Origin: Paenibacillus sp. HW567
GTDB lineage: Bacteria > Bacillota > Bacilli > Paenibacillales > Paenibacillaceae
Assembly: GCF_000374185.1 (NCBI RefSeq)
Contig: NZ_KB910518.1
Location: forward strand, 3,295,687 to 3,359,686
DNA length: 64,000 nt
Direction of reading: 5' to 3'
In this document: in pieces, positions 25,433-34,679 of the stretch
Numbering within the stretch: the stretch's first letter is position 1
Layout: each line of letters begins with the position of its first letter
Translations under genes and position numbers: made by a program
Notes under the pieces: model-generated
Database searches by the model: none
What the model saw: only the letters and a program-made list of their open reading frames with translations
Told to the model about the DNA's origin: nothing

Positions 25433-26308
25433 ATGAAGAAACAGATCAGCCGCATATCCAATAAGCTGACCAAAACCAGGGTTCTGGCTGGGAGCCAGGA
25501 GCTAAAGCAGCATATCCCGGCAACGAAAAAAATGAATCAGAGGGTACTGCAGGAGATGCTGCATAAATATAAGATGGTGTACATCAAGCCATGCTGCGGA
25601 TCTTTGGGTCAGGGGGTGATCCGGGTGGAAAAAACGGCCAGCATCGGCTTGAACAGCAAAGGGAGCAGTGATCCGGCCCGCCGAAAGAAACGGCTGCAAT
25701 ACCGCTATCAGGCGGGTACGCGGGTGCACAAATTCTCTGAATACAACACGGCTTATCGTGCAATCTTGAGAGAAACGCTGGGGAAATCGTATTTAGTTCA
25801 AAAGGGGGTCCGGCTGCTGAGTTACGATGGACGCCCCTTCGATATCCGGGTGATGGTGCAGCGCAATTCTAATAAGGAATGGGAAGCTACCGGGGTTGCA
25901 GGACGCGTGGCACATCCTCGCAAGGTGGTTACGAACGGAAGCCAAGGAGGGACAATTTATCCGGTCGAGGAGTTGCTCAGCACCTACACAAGCATAGAGG
26001 AGCGCGAAGCTCTGATTACGGAAATGAAAGAAATTGGTGTGAAGTCCGCCCGGCAGTTAAGCGCCGCCTATCCGGGTCTTCAGGAAATCGGCGTAGACAT
26101 CGCCTTGGACCAGCACCTGAAGCCTTGGATTCTGGAAGTGAATACAGCTCCCGACCCTTGTCCGTTTACGAAGCTGAAGGACCACAGTATGCTAGACCGA
26201 ATTGTCAGTTATGGCAAGACCTACGGCCGGACCTACAATCTTAAATGTATGAAATCGAAGCAAGGCGTGGTGAAATCAGAAGCAAAAAGCAGCGAACCTC
26301 CAAATTAG
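25433..26308 (+). CDS. YheC/YheD-family ATP-grasp protein
   Basis: A 291-residue ATP-grasp protein of the family that includes spore coat-associated YheC/YheD. The ATP-binding core has YIKPCCGSLGQGVIRVE, the second half DIRVMVQRNSNKEWEATG, and the metal-binding end DIALDQHLKPWILEVNTAPDP. It lacks the long N-terminal region of full-size YheC/YheD (usually 350-450 residues). ATG 25433 follows a GGAGG. Divergent from the SbnA fusion across 165 bases. ATP-grasp enzymes form peptide-like bonds, so a link with the diaminopropionate genes is conceivable but unproven. Confidence 0.85.
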   Translation: MKKQISRISNKLTKTRVLAGSQELKQHIPATKKMNQRVLQEMLHKYKMVYIKPCCGSLGQGVIRVEKTASIGLNSKGSSDPARRKKRLQYRYQAGTRVHKFSEYNTAYRAILRETLGKSYLVQKGVRLLSYDGRPFDIRVMVQRNSNKEWEATGVAGRVAHPRKVVTNGSQGGTIYPVEELLSTYTSIEEREALITEMKEIGVKSARQLSAAYPGLQEIGVDIALDQHLKPWILEVNTAPDPCPFTKLKDHSMLDRIVSYGKTYGRTYNLKCMKSKQGVVKSEAKSSEPPN

Positions 26309-26342
26309 GAGACTCGCCGCTTCTGCCGGATATTTGCAGGCT

Positions 26343-28985
26343 CTAGATTTGTTGACGGATCTCATAGAAGCCCGTCTTAAGAGCGATCATAACATGATCT
26401 TCCGCTTCCGAATAATCCAGGCGCGAATTCTCAAGAGCTTCGCCGTTTATCGTAATATGCCTAACCTCCGTATCCCGAAGCACCAGATCGGCCTGCGCAT
26501 TAAATGGAATGCGCAACTGATAGCGGAGACCATACGCTTCATAGCTCCAGCCGCTCTCATACAGCCCTGCGGCTGTATGAATAGATGCCTTGGCGTAACC
26601 CAGAAGACGGTTAGGCTGCGGCGCCAGCCGGATTTTTCTGAAGCCTGGAAAATCCTCTAACGGATTTAATCCGCACATATTCCGGTACATCCATTCAACA
26701 ATGGAGCCGTACGTATAGTGGTTCAACGAATTCATGCCAAGCTCGCCAAAGCTTCCGTCCGGCAGCAGCGAATTCCATCTTTCCCATATCGTCGTAGCCC
26801 CTAGTTTGACCTCATATAACCAGCTTGGAAATTCTTCATTCAGCAAAAGTCTATAAGCCAGATCATTATGCCCATGCTCGGACAGCACCCGGCAAATATA
26901 TGGCGTTCCGACAAACCCCGTGCTTAAATAATTCTTGTTATTCTCCAGATTTTCTCTGAGGGATTGGACAATTCTTTCCCGGTGCTTCTCTGGAACAAGC
27001 TCCATAAACAGAGCCAGGATGCAGGCTGTTTGTGTCTCCGCCACCAGACGCCCCCGCGTTGTCAGAAACTCCTCGCAGAAAGCTTCCTTCACTTCATTAG
27101 AAAGCTGCTGATATTCATTGGCTATAGCTTCTTTGCCTAGAACTTTAGCGGCTTTTGCTACGAGCTGCGATGAATAAGCATAATACGCAGTTGCTATGAT
27201 GTCAGTGGGTGTTCCTCCAAATACATCAAATTCCCCTTTGCCATCCAAGGCCAGCCAATCCCCAAAGTGGAAGCCTGTATTCCACAGCCTGCCGCCATCA
27301 TCCTGTGACCTAATGTAGTCAACATAAGCCTTCATACTGTCTAGCTGCTGCTCCAGAATCGCCGTGTCCCCATAATGAAGATACAAATTCCAAGGAATGA
27401 CGGTCGCTGCTTCAGACCATGCGCTGGAGCCGCCGGACAAAAAATTGTTTTCCCCTCTGCTGCTCATTCCGAAGCTGGGGATCACATGAGGTACAATCCC
27501 GCCCATACCCGACTGTTCTTTGGCCAGATCATACAGATATTTATGGAAAAAAGCATCCGAATCCATGTTAAAGCACGCGGTACCCGAGAACATCTGAGCA
27601 TCCCCTGTCCACCCCATCCGTTCATCGCGTTGCGGGCAGTCGGTTGGCACATCAAGGAAATTCCCCTTTTGTCCCCATAATGCGTTCAGAATCAGCCGGT
27701 TCACCATCGGGTTAGACGTTTCTATATGCCCCGTCGCTTCCAAATCGGAGTAAACAACACATCCGGTGAAGTCCTCCGCTCTTACATTCCCGGGCCATCC
27801 CTCAACCTTCACGTACCTGAAACCGTAGAATGTAAAGTGAGGCTGCACCTCACAAGGCCGGCCACCGGAAGTATATTTGAACTCCGCTTTGGCTGTACGG
27901 AGATTCTCCCTGTAGAAGCTGCCCTCCTGCATCTCTTCACCGTACTGGAGAGTTATGGTGTGGCCCTTAGGAGCGTTATTGTCAAAGCTGACCCAGCCTA
28001 CCATATTCTGTCCCATATCAAGCACAACCTCGCCTTTCGGCGTATGAATAACGTTAACAGGCTTGAGCTTTTCCATAATTCGCACCGGAATACTTCTGCG
28101 GGCTTCGAGCAAATCGAACCCAATGTCAATAAGACGCACTCCTGTCCAGTTGCAATCATCGAATAAAGCGGTTGACCAAGCTTCGTCATATTTATTAGCA
28201 TCCTGAATCTCGCCATCATAAATATTACTGTCAACAATATGGGATGGTGCAGCTTTCCAGCTTCCATCCGTGGATATGATATCCGTGCTCCCATCCGTAT
28301 AATGGATAACAAGCTCGCAGAGAAAAGCAAAGCTGTCCCCGTAATGTCCTCCCTCCTCACCCTGGAAGCCAAAACGTCCCTTATACCAGCCATTACCGAG
28401 CATAGCTCCTACGGCATTGTTCCCTTTCGTTACCAGACGTGTGACATCAAAGGTCTGATATTGAATCCAGTGATTATAGCTGTTGCAATAAGGCGTTAAG
28501 TATTCGTCACCGACCCGCTTGCCGTTAATTTCAACCTCATATAACCCTAACCCGCACACATAAAGATTTGCCTGGGCAATATCTCCGGTAAGGCTGAACC
28601 CTTTTCGCAAAAGGGGATGGACGGCTTGGTCTTCCCAGTCCGGCGTAATCCATTGCCCTGACCAGGGCTGATCCAGCTTAGAGGTCTCAAACCAGGCGGC
28701 AGAACTAATAAGATCCCCGATGTCCGTCCATACACGCACCCTCCAGTAATACCGGGTACAAGGCTCCAATTTCATTTCCAGTGTATGACCGATACTGTCA
28801 ATATCCTCTCGAACGCCGCTGTCATGCACGATGTGCAAGAACGCCACGTCATACGCCACTTCTACCTGGCAAGCCTTTTGAAGGGTAGCCCCCTCAGCCT
28901 CTGTCACCCAGCTTAAGCGGGGCTTGTTAAGGTTATATCCTAATGGATTTACGATACGGTTGCATTTCATAGAAGCTATTTTCAT
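26343..28985 (-). CDS. Alpha-L-rhamnosidase (GH78)
   Basis: An 880-residue cytoplasmic GH78 enzyme (no signal peptide) that releases terminal L-rhamnose. In order: Bac_rhamnosid_N (residues ~5-130), the carbohydrate-binding rhamnosidase domain around NLYVCGLGLYEVEINGKRVG, the (alpha/alpha)6 barrel with the catalytic region DVPTDCPQRDERMGWTGDAQ and the later TTIWERWNS, and a C-terminal beta domain. Divergent from the AraC regulator. Being intracellular, it should act on imported oligosaccharides. Rhamnose released could feed the FGGY kinase type seen at the window start. Confidence 0.95.
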   Translation of the reverse strand: MKIASMKCNRIVNPLGYNLNKPRLSWVTEAEGATLQKACQVEVAYDVAFLHIVHDSGVREDIDSIGHTLEMKLEPCTRYYWRVRVWTDIGDLISSAAWFETSKLDQPWSGQWITPDWEDQAVHPLLRKGFSLTGDIAQANLYVCGLGLYEVEINGKRVGDEYLTPYCNSYNHWIQYQTFDVTRLVTKGNNAVGAMLGNGWYKGRFGFQGEEGGHYGDSFAFLCELVIHYTDGSTDIISTDGSWKAAPSHIVDSNIYDGEIQDANKYDEAWSTALFDDCNWTGVRLIDIGFDLLEARRSIPVRIMEKLKPVNVIHTPKGEVVLDMGQNMVGWVSFDNNAPKGHTITLQYGEEMQEGSFYRENLRTAKAEFKYTSGGRPCEVQPHFTFYGFRYVKVEGWPGNVRAEDFTGCVVYSDLEATGHIETSNPMVNRLILNALWGQKGNFLDVPTDCPQRDERMGWTGDAQMFSGTACFNMDSDAFFHKYLYDLAKEQSGMGGIVPHVIPSFGMSSRGENNFLSGGSSAWSEAATVIPWNLYLHYGDTAILEQQLDSMKAYVDYIRSQDDGGRLWNTGFHFGDWLALDGKGEFDVFGGTPTDIIATAYYAYSSQLVAKAAKVLGKEAIANEYQQLSNEVKEAFCEEFLTTRGRLVAETQTACILALFMELVPEKHRERIVQSLRENLENNKNYLSTGFVGTPYICRVLSEHGHNDLAYRLLLNEEFPSWLYEVKLGATTIWERWNSLLPDGSFGELGMNSLNHYTYGSIVEWMYRNMCGLNPLEDFPGFRKIRLAPQPNRLLGYAKASIHTAAGLYESGWSYEAYGLRYQLRIPFNAQADLVLRDTEVRHITINGEALENSRLDYSEAEDHVMIALKTGFYEIRQQI

Positions 28986-29066
28986 TTAAACTCTCCTGTC
29001 TGAAAAAGAATTTACCGCATATCCAAAGTATACCTGCTTCATATTTTCTATTTCATGGGGGCATAT

Positions 29067-29072
29067 TATAAT
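29067..29072 (+). promoter_or_regulatory. -10 element of the AraC regulator gene
   Basis: Perfect TATAAT 18 bases upstream of ATG 29090. The -35 region (TTTTCT, 29044-29049) is poor, consistent with an activated promoter. The short distance leaves a leader of about 10 nt. Confidence 0.45.
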
Positions 29073-29089
29073 TGTATGGGGTGAATTTT

Positions 29090-29992
29090 ATGAATAATGC
29101 TGTGATTTACCGTGATTCCGGCGAGCGATTCTTTAATAACGGCAATTCTATATTTCTAAATCTATTTAGTGAGAGCCCGGAACCGCACTTACATGTTCAT
29201 GACTTTATTGAAATTTCATATGTGGCCTCCGGGTCAGGTATACATATTCTTGGGGATAGCAAGTATGAGGTTTGCAAAGGGGATTTGTTTCTGATCAACT
29301 ACGATATCCCACATGAATTCAGATCCTTTGCTTCTCCTGCCGCCCCGCCTTTACAAGTCTATAACTGTGTATTCAAGCCGGATTTTATTGATGTGAATCT
29401 TAATGATTATAAGGATTTCAGCGACGTGATTCACTATTTGTCCTTTCGTTCTGTGTTCTCTTTGGGGTCTGATACTATGGATGATCTAAAAATATTAGGC
29501 GGGGAAAATTCAGCTATCGAAGCGATGTACAAGAAAATGCTAGTGGAATTTACGAACCAAGAGGACGGATATATTGAAATGCTTAGGGCGTACCTGATGG
29601 AATTGCTTATTACAATCTTCCGTTCTTTAAAGAAGTCAGACAAGACCAATAACCGCACAATGTCACATCATGCCAAGCTCATAGAACAATCTATCCGGCA
29701 CCTAAAAGCAAACTACACAATAAGCACAAAGCTTAACGAGCTTGCCTCTCAGTCGTTCCTGAGCCCTACTTATTTCTGCAAGCTGTTCAAGGAGCATACG
29801 GGCATGACCGTTTCAGAGTATGTTCAGAGGCTGCGCATCGAAGAGGCCTGCAATTTGCTTACCCACACGGACAACAAAATTATTGTCGTCGCTGAGCAGG
29901 TAGGCTATAAAGACATTAAGCATTTCAATGAGGTGTTCAAGAAGCTTACCGGCCAGACTCCAAGTGTCTATAAAAAATTGCATGAACGGTGA
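29090..29992 (+). CDS. AraC-family transcriptional regulator
   Basis: A 300-residue regulator with an N-terminal cupin sensor (PEPHLHVHDFIEISYV) and a C-terminal double helix-turn-helix. The first HTH includes LASQSFLSPTYFCKLFKEHTG and the second ends VGYKDIKHFNEVFKKLTGQTP. ATG 29090 follows GGGGTGA; an upstream TTG frame overlaps the promoter. Divergent from the rhamnosidase, so it probably activates this and perhaps the two following hydrolases in response to a sugar. Confidence 0.92.
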   Translation: MNNAVIYRDSGERFFNNGNSIFLNLFSESPEPHLHVHDFIEISYVASGSGIHILGDSKYEVCKGDLFLINYDIPHEFRSFASPAAPPLQVYNCVFKPDFIDVNLNDYKDFSDVIHYLSFRSVFSLGSDTMDDLKILGGENSAIEAMYKKMLVEFTNQEDGYIEMLRAYLMELLITIFRSLKKSDKTNNRTMSHHAKLIEQSIRHLKANYTISTKLNELASQSFLSPTYFCKLFKEHTGMTVSEYVQRLRIEEACNLLTHTDNKIIVVAEQVGYKDIKHFNEVFKKLTGQTPSVYKKLHER

Positions 29993-30019
29993 AAGCCCGC
30001 CATATTAACAGGCGGGCTT
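29993..30019. terminator. Hairpin between AraC gene and GH-A hydrolase
   Basis: Perfect 9-bp GC-rich stem AAGCCCGCC (29993-30001) and GGCGGGCTT (30011-30019) directly after the AraC stop, between convergent genes. Neither side has a strong T-run, so termination may be partial. Confidence 0.6.
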
Positions 30020-30041
30020 CAAAACAAGTCCGTAAGCCGAA

Positions 30042-32027
30042 CTAGAATCCGGTCCGCGGTATTTCCTCAGGCGCCTGAGCCATCGGCTCAATCCGGCCGG
30101 ACCGGACTTCATACATGTTCCGGTGAGCGACGATCATCTGTTTCACCAAAGCCTGATAAGGCTGCTGGCAGACATCCACTGCCCCAATCTGATAATTCTC
30201 CCCGTCAAATCTCCCCAGCACTGTCTGATCGTTAAGCTGAAAATAATGAACACCGATTAGTGCCGGTATTGCGGCAGCTTGTTCAACGTAGCAGCGGTAA
30301 GCGAGTCCCCGGTCCTGCTGCGTAGCCACTGCCCGGATGCCATAAGCCGGCAAGCCGGAATCTGCTGCGCCGAAATGATATTCCCCGATCATCACGGGCC
30401 GATTAAGCCTGCTGCTGATACGCTCGATAAGCTCCCGGTCCGGTTGAAACTGATAACAATTGATGCTGAATACATCGAAGGCTTCACAGCCTTCCAGCAG
30501 ATCTTCACTAGAAATCCAGGCATAGCGCATACCCAGGTTCAAATGCCGGGGATCAACAGCTTTGCAAGCCCTTGCAGGAATTTCTACATATCGCCTGATC
30601 ATCATCCGGTTGAATAACGTAAAGTCGTTCCTCCGCTCCTCATTACCTTCTGCCGATGCTATTCGGCTGACCAAGAGGTCCTGGAAATCATCAAATGAGG
30701 ATTCCCAAGCCGCGTTCCAGCGCTCCACCGAACCATACCGGTCTTCAAGCCAGGCGATCAGACGGGTTTTGGACGCGAAGTGCACGGGGCTGCGCAGCAG
30801 CTCCTCCGTCAAATTCAGTCCGTCAACGAACGCCCAATGCGGTTCGTTCCGCATGAAATAACCTACCAGTCTCTTGTCCTCCTTAAGCGAAATTAGCTGC
30901 TTGGCGAACTCCAATGCACTCTCTTCGTACTCGGGGCTGAAGACGTCCGGAAAATCGCGATATATCACCGCACCCGTCGTTGGAAAGCTGTGCATCGGAT
31001 AGACATACGGAAGCTTGGAGCCGGAGATAAAATCCGGGTCGGACCAGTTTCCGATCGTATTGATCCCCCACTCCTTCAACCGCTGCTCGGTCAATTCCCT
31101 CCAGCATTCCCGCCACTGCTCCCCGAATGCGGAGATCAGGTTGGCGATAAAGGGCGAGTATCCGTGCATGCTCCATGCATCCTTATATGACCCTTCCCGC
31201 TCTGGAAGCACGGGCAGCAAATGCTCCATTCCCGTTACCCGCAGCTCGGAAGAAGGCCCGATGCAGTCCATTCCCGCGCTGAATAAAGCGTAACCATCCG
31301 GGTCAACAAACCACCAGTTCGAGCCATCGAACTCGGTCCGAAAATACCCGGTAGCCGCAAATTGCAGCTTCTTCCAGCCGCCATAGCTGCCGTTAGGCCA
31401 GTCGGGGCTTTCCTCCCCATGCCGCGTCCAGGCAAGCTCCTGATTTAATGCAGCTATCATATCTCCGGCTGACTTTGTTTTACCCTGCCATTCTTTCCAT
31501 GAGAGCTGCCCCAGCTCATCCATATATTGGCTGGGGGTATACTTGAATTCCGGCGCTTCCTGTGTCAGCCGCAGACCCGATATTTCGAACCGCCTGTCAG
31601 AAACAGAAGGAATTGTACAGATTGAGAGTCCTTCCATCCGGCTGCGGTCCACAAAGGAATCTCCCCTGAGCAGAGATTGCAGGACCCCTGGATACCGGTC
31701 CAGAAATAGCTTTTCGCCATTTAAAGCTGTCAGCGGCAAACACAATCGCGTTGTCACACGGGGAAGAACACCGTAATGAACCGAAATCGACCGCCCGGCA
31801 GTATCCTGAAAATGGAAAATGATAACCAGTACGTCGTGGCATTCATGGTAAATATCTGCGGTCAAATATTCGTAGTCCTTCCAAATCCCCGGTGCATACT
31901 GCGATAAATCCAGAGCTGCACCGCCTCCCTCCGGAGCTGTTTCAATCTGAAAATGATCCTCCGCAAATGTTGTAATTCTGACTCCTTCGGGAACGCTACG
32001 GAATGTACCTGCCAAAGATAATGTCAT
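30042..32027 (-). CDS. GH-A clan glycoside hydrolase (agarase/beta-galactosidase-like)
   Basis: About 661 residues, no signal peptide. A beta-rich N-terminal ~190-residue domain precedes a TIM barrel. The acid/base glutamate is likely in GYFMRNEPHWAF and the nucleophile in PVMIGEYHFGA, the spacing expected for clan GH-A enzymes such as GH42/GH50. A GGWKKLQFAATGYFRTE segment resembles agarase-annotated proteins. Start: ATG 32027 (MTLSLAGTF) has an AG-rich ribosome binding region; ATG 32048 is possible but has no site before it. Exact family and substrate are uncertain; the gene neighbourhood suggests pectic or hemicellulosic glycans. Confidence 0.78.
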   Translation of the reverse strand: MTLSLAGTFRSVPEGVRITTFAEDHFQIETAPEGGGAALDLSQYAPGIWKDYEYLTADIYHECHDVLVIIFHFQDTAGRSISVHYGVLPRVTTRLCLPLTALNGEKLFLDRYPGVLQSLLRGDSFVDRSRMEGLSICTIPSVSDRRFEISGLRLTQEAPEFKYTPSQYMDELGQLSWKEWQGKTKSAGDMIAALNQELAWTRHGEESPDWPNGSYGGWKKLQFAATGYFRTEFDGSNWWFVDPDGYALFSAGMDCIGPSSELRVTGMEHLLPVLPEREGSYKDAWSMHGYSPFIANLISAFGEQWRECWRELTEQRLKEWGINTIGNWSDPDFISGSKLPYVYPMHSFPTTGAVIYRDFPDVFSPEYEESALEFAKQLISLKEDKRLVGYFMRNEPHWAFVDGLNLTEELLRSPVHFASKTRLIAWLEDRYGSVERWNAAWESSFDDFQDLLVSRIASAEGNEERRNDFTLFNRMMIRRYVEIPARACKAVDPRHLNLGMRYAWISSEDLLEGCEAFDVFSINCYQFQPDRELIERISSRLNRPVMIGEYHFGAADSGLPAYGIRAVATQQDRGLAYRCYVEQAAAIPALIGVHYFQLNDQTVLGRFDGENYQIGAVDVCQQPYQALVKQMIVAHRNMYEVRSGRIEPMAQAPEEIPRTGF

Positions 32028-32199
32028 CCTCTGCTCTGCTCCTCCCATGAAATCTTACAGTCATTCTATAGGGGAATTATGATCAAGTCGATGCCCCAAT
32101 CTGAAGAACATATCCAATAGATTCAGGACATTGATACATAAAGGCGGACGCTACCGCTCCGTAAGTATCCAAACTTCCCCTCCGTCACTTCTGCCCTTT

Positions 32200-33708
32200 T
32201 TATGTTTTCTTTAGTTCAAGTGATATAGGAATGGCGGTCATTCTCAACGCCATGGAAGTCCGCCCGGGCAGAGCGATCCGGAAAGTGCCCTCATAGCTAT
32301 CCTCCAGCCTCTCCACCGTCATGTTCCAGGTATCGAGCAGTTCAACCTTAAAGCGGATGTTTGGTTTCATCTTGAATTCACGGAACATCGGCTGATTGAA
32401 TCCGAAATAGAACAAATAATATTCATCTTCGATCCCTGCACAGGGCACATCCCAATCGGAAGGCAACGGGTTTAAGCCCGCTGACGGTCCCTCTTCCATT
32501 ACACGGCGTAAAAACGCAATCCGCGTTGGACTGGTACCGTAGAGCCGACCGCCTTTGGCCCACCATATTTGGTCCTCTGGATGCAGGTAAGTTTCCCCAT
32601 GTCCGACATATCCTCCGCGCACGAATCCTTCCCAGAAGCGCCGGACCATTTCTTCCCCGGTAATGTTTCCCCAGCCGTGCTCCACATTGCCCTCGTATGC
32701 ACATTCGTCGATAACTACCGGCTTATTCCATTGTTTTCTCCATTCGTCTGTATTCTCGGCCGTCTTGTATACGTCAACACGTTGAATACTGCAATGGGTA
32801 ACCCACGGCTTGTGAAAGTCGAATAACTTTGTACCATTGTGGTTAGATATCAGGTGGTTATAAGGATCGTTGTCCGTTACGATTTGAGCGAACCGCTCCC
32901 AATCATCAATGCTTTTACTCCCGATAAAATCGTATTCATTAGCAAGAGACCACCAAATATGGCGATAAGCCGAGAGTCTTGCCACAATGTAACGAAGGTA
33001 TTGATCGTCTGCAGCCTCGCCCATCTCAGCGAACCCCCAGCGGTCGTAGGGATGGAACAGGATCAGGTCTGCTTCAATACCAAGCCTCCCGAGATCGGCA
33101 ATCCTTTCCTCCAAATGCCTGAAAAACGCCGGATTAAACCTGCTATAGTCCCAGCCCTGCTCAAGCGAACCTGCAAACGGATAGTATACCGGCTCATTGG
33201 TGTTATATGAATATGACTTAGGGAATACACACATTCTCAATTTGTTAAATGAGGACGCTTTCAAGGTTGCCAAAGTCATCTGTTCCATGTCTTCCCCCTG
33301 ATGGGTCCATGCGTAACAAGTTGTGCCGACCGGAAGATACCGTGTTCCGTCCTCATAAGCAAAATGAAATGTATTGTTGACCCGGACCGGTCCGTGGTTT
33401 CCTGACTTTGCAGCCATACACTCAAATACACCTTCGATTCCATGAAGAGAATGTTCTGTACTGCTTGTTCTGAAGAGCCACTTCCCTTCGCTGTCCGGCA
33501 TGAACCGGATGCAATACACACCTTCACCATCATAGAACCCGGAGGTTTGAATGGCGCGTTCTCCAAAAGTAAACTCTGCGTTCAATGAAACGTCCACAAA
33601 TGGATTGCCCTGCGCAGGTCCTCCATGCAGAACAATTTCACATACTCCCCATTTAGCCACCTTCTCCGGGACTACAGCGGAGATATGATCTTGTGTTTTA
33701 TAAGCCAC
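32200..33708 (-). CDS. DUF5060/DUF4038 glycoside hydrolase (apiosidase-like)
   Basis: A 502-residue protein without signal peptide. The N-terminal DUF5060 beta-sandwich (KWGVCEIVLHGG, residues ~18-90) is followed by a DUF4038-type TIM barrel with the acid/base glutamate in WWSLANEYDF and the nucleophile in PVVIDECAYEG, then a C-terminal DUF5605-like domain. Related characterised enzymes include GH140 apiosidase acting on rhamnogalacturonan II. Same strand as the GH-A gene (172-base gap). Likely part of an intracellular pectin side-chain pathway with the rhamnosidase. Confidence 0.82.
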   Translation of the reverse strand: MAYKTQDHISAVVPEKVAKWGVCEIVLHGGPAQGNPFVDVSLNAEFTFGERAIQTSGFYDGEGVYCIRFMPDSEGKWLFRTSSTEHSLHGIEGVFECMAAKSGNHGPVRVNNTFHFAYEDGTRYLPVGTTCYAWTHQGEDMEQMTLATLKASSFNKLRMCVFPKSYSYNTNEPVYYPFAGSLEQGWDYSRFNPAFFRHLEERIADLGRLGIEADLILFHPYDRWGFAEMGEAADDQYLRYIVARLSAYRHIWWSLANEYDFIGSKSIDDWERFAQIVTDNDPYNHLISNHNGTKLFDFHKPWVTHCSIQRVDVYKTAENTDEWRKQWNKPVVIDECAYEGNVEHGWGNITGEEMVRRFWEGFVRGGYVGHGETYLHPEDQIWWAKGGRLYGTSPTRIAFLRRVMEEGPSAGLNPLPSDWDVPCAGIEDEYYLFYFGFNQPMFREFKMKPNIRFKVELLDTWNMTVERLEDSYEGTFRIALPGRTSMALRMTAIPISLELKKT

Positions 33709-33925
33709 AGCATAAGCTCCTTCCTATTCTTCTTAAGAATGATGAAAGATCAACAATCAACCTAAACAAAACTAAATTACGATGGACATTTACCACTTTT
33801 TTACTCAATTAAATCCTACATCAACTTAAATACATCGTCAATACAGTTGCAAAAGAATCAAAAAATACCCAGGAAACAGAAATATTTCACCCTCCAACTA
33901 AACTTACTAAACAAAAGCACACTTC

Positions 33926-33955
33926 TTGCCTAATCCTTTTCAGGATGGTTATGAT
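33926..33955 (+). promoter_or_regulatory. Promoter of the two-component system
   Basis: TTGCCT (33926-33931) and TATGAT (33950-33955) with an 18-base spacer, about 50 bases upstream of the response regulator start. Confidence 0.55.
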
Positions 33956-34004
33956 AGGGTTAAAAGCTATACCATCAAATGACCACACCACTGGAGTGAA
34001 CGCG

Positions 34005-34679
34005 ATGATCCATATACTGGTTGCAGAAGATGACCGGCATGCCAGAAGACTGCTGGAAGCCGTGCTGAAACGTGAAGGATACCTGGTGTCCACCGCCGAA
34101 GACGGGGCCCGGGCAATGGAAGTACTCGAAGAGCAGCATATCGACCTGATCATTCTTGATATTATGATGCCGAATATGGACGGGTATGAATTCGCCAAGG
34201 AGCTCCGGGATGCCGGCAGCCTGATTCCTATTCTCATGGCTACAGCCAAGCATCTTCCTGAGGATAAGAAGAAGGGCTTCCGCCTCGGGACCGACGACTA
34301 TATGACTAAGCCAATTGATACCGAGGAAATGCTGCTGAGGATTCAGGCCTTGCTCCGCCGTTCCCAGATCGCCAGTGCCCGTACACTCGTTGTAGGCAAG
34401 GTGATTCTGGATTATGATGCCTTGACGGTGACTCGGGACGAGGAGAAACAGACCCTGCCGCAAAAAGAGTTCTACCTGCTGTATAAGCTGCTGTCCTATC
34501 CTGACCGCATCTTCACCCGTATCCAACTGATGGACGAAATCTGGGGGATGCAAAGTGAGAGCACCGACACCACGGTCAATGTGCATATCAACCGTCTGCG
34601 GAAGCGGTTCGAAGACTATCCCGAATTTGAGCTGGTGTCCGTCCGCGGCCTCGGCTATAAGGCGGTGCGGACTCCATGA
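34005..34679 (+). CDS. OmpR/PhoB-family response regulator
   Basis: A 225-residue regulator. The receiver domain has the acidic pair ED at 8-9, phosphoacceptor Asp near 52 (LIILDIMMPNMDG), the conserved Thr/Ser region MATAKH, and Lys in MTKPID. The C-terminal winged helix ends with VNVHINRLRKRFE and VRGLGYKAV. ATG 34005 follows GGAGTGA; the frame start at 33945 lies in the promoter. Stop overlaps the kinase start (ATGA). Confidence 0.94.
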   Translation: MIHILVAEDDRHARRLLEAVLKREGYLVSTAEDGARAMEVLEEQHIDLIILDIMMPNMDGYEFAKELRDAGSLIPILMATAKHLPEDKKKGFRLGTDDYMTKPIDTEEMLLRIQALLRRSQIASARTLVVGKVILDYDALTVTRDEEKQTLPQKEFYLLYKLLSYPDRIFTRIQLMDEIWGMQSESTDTTVNVHINRLRKRFEDYPEFELVSVRGLGYKAVRTP

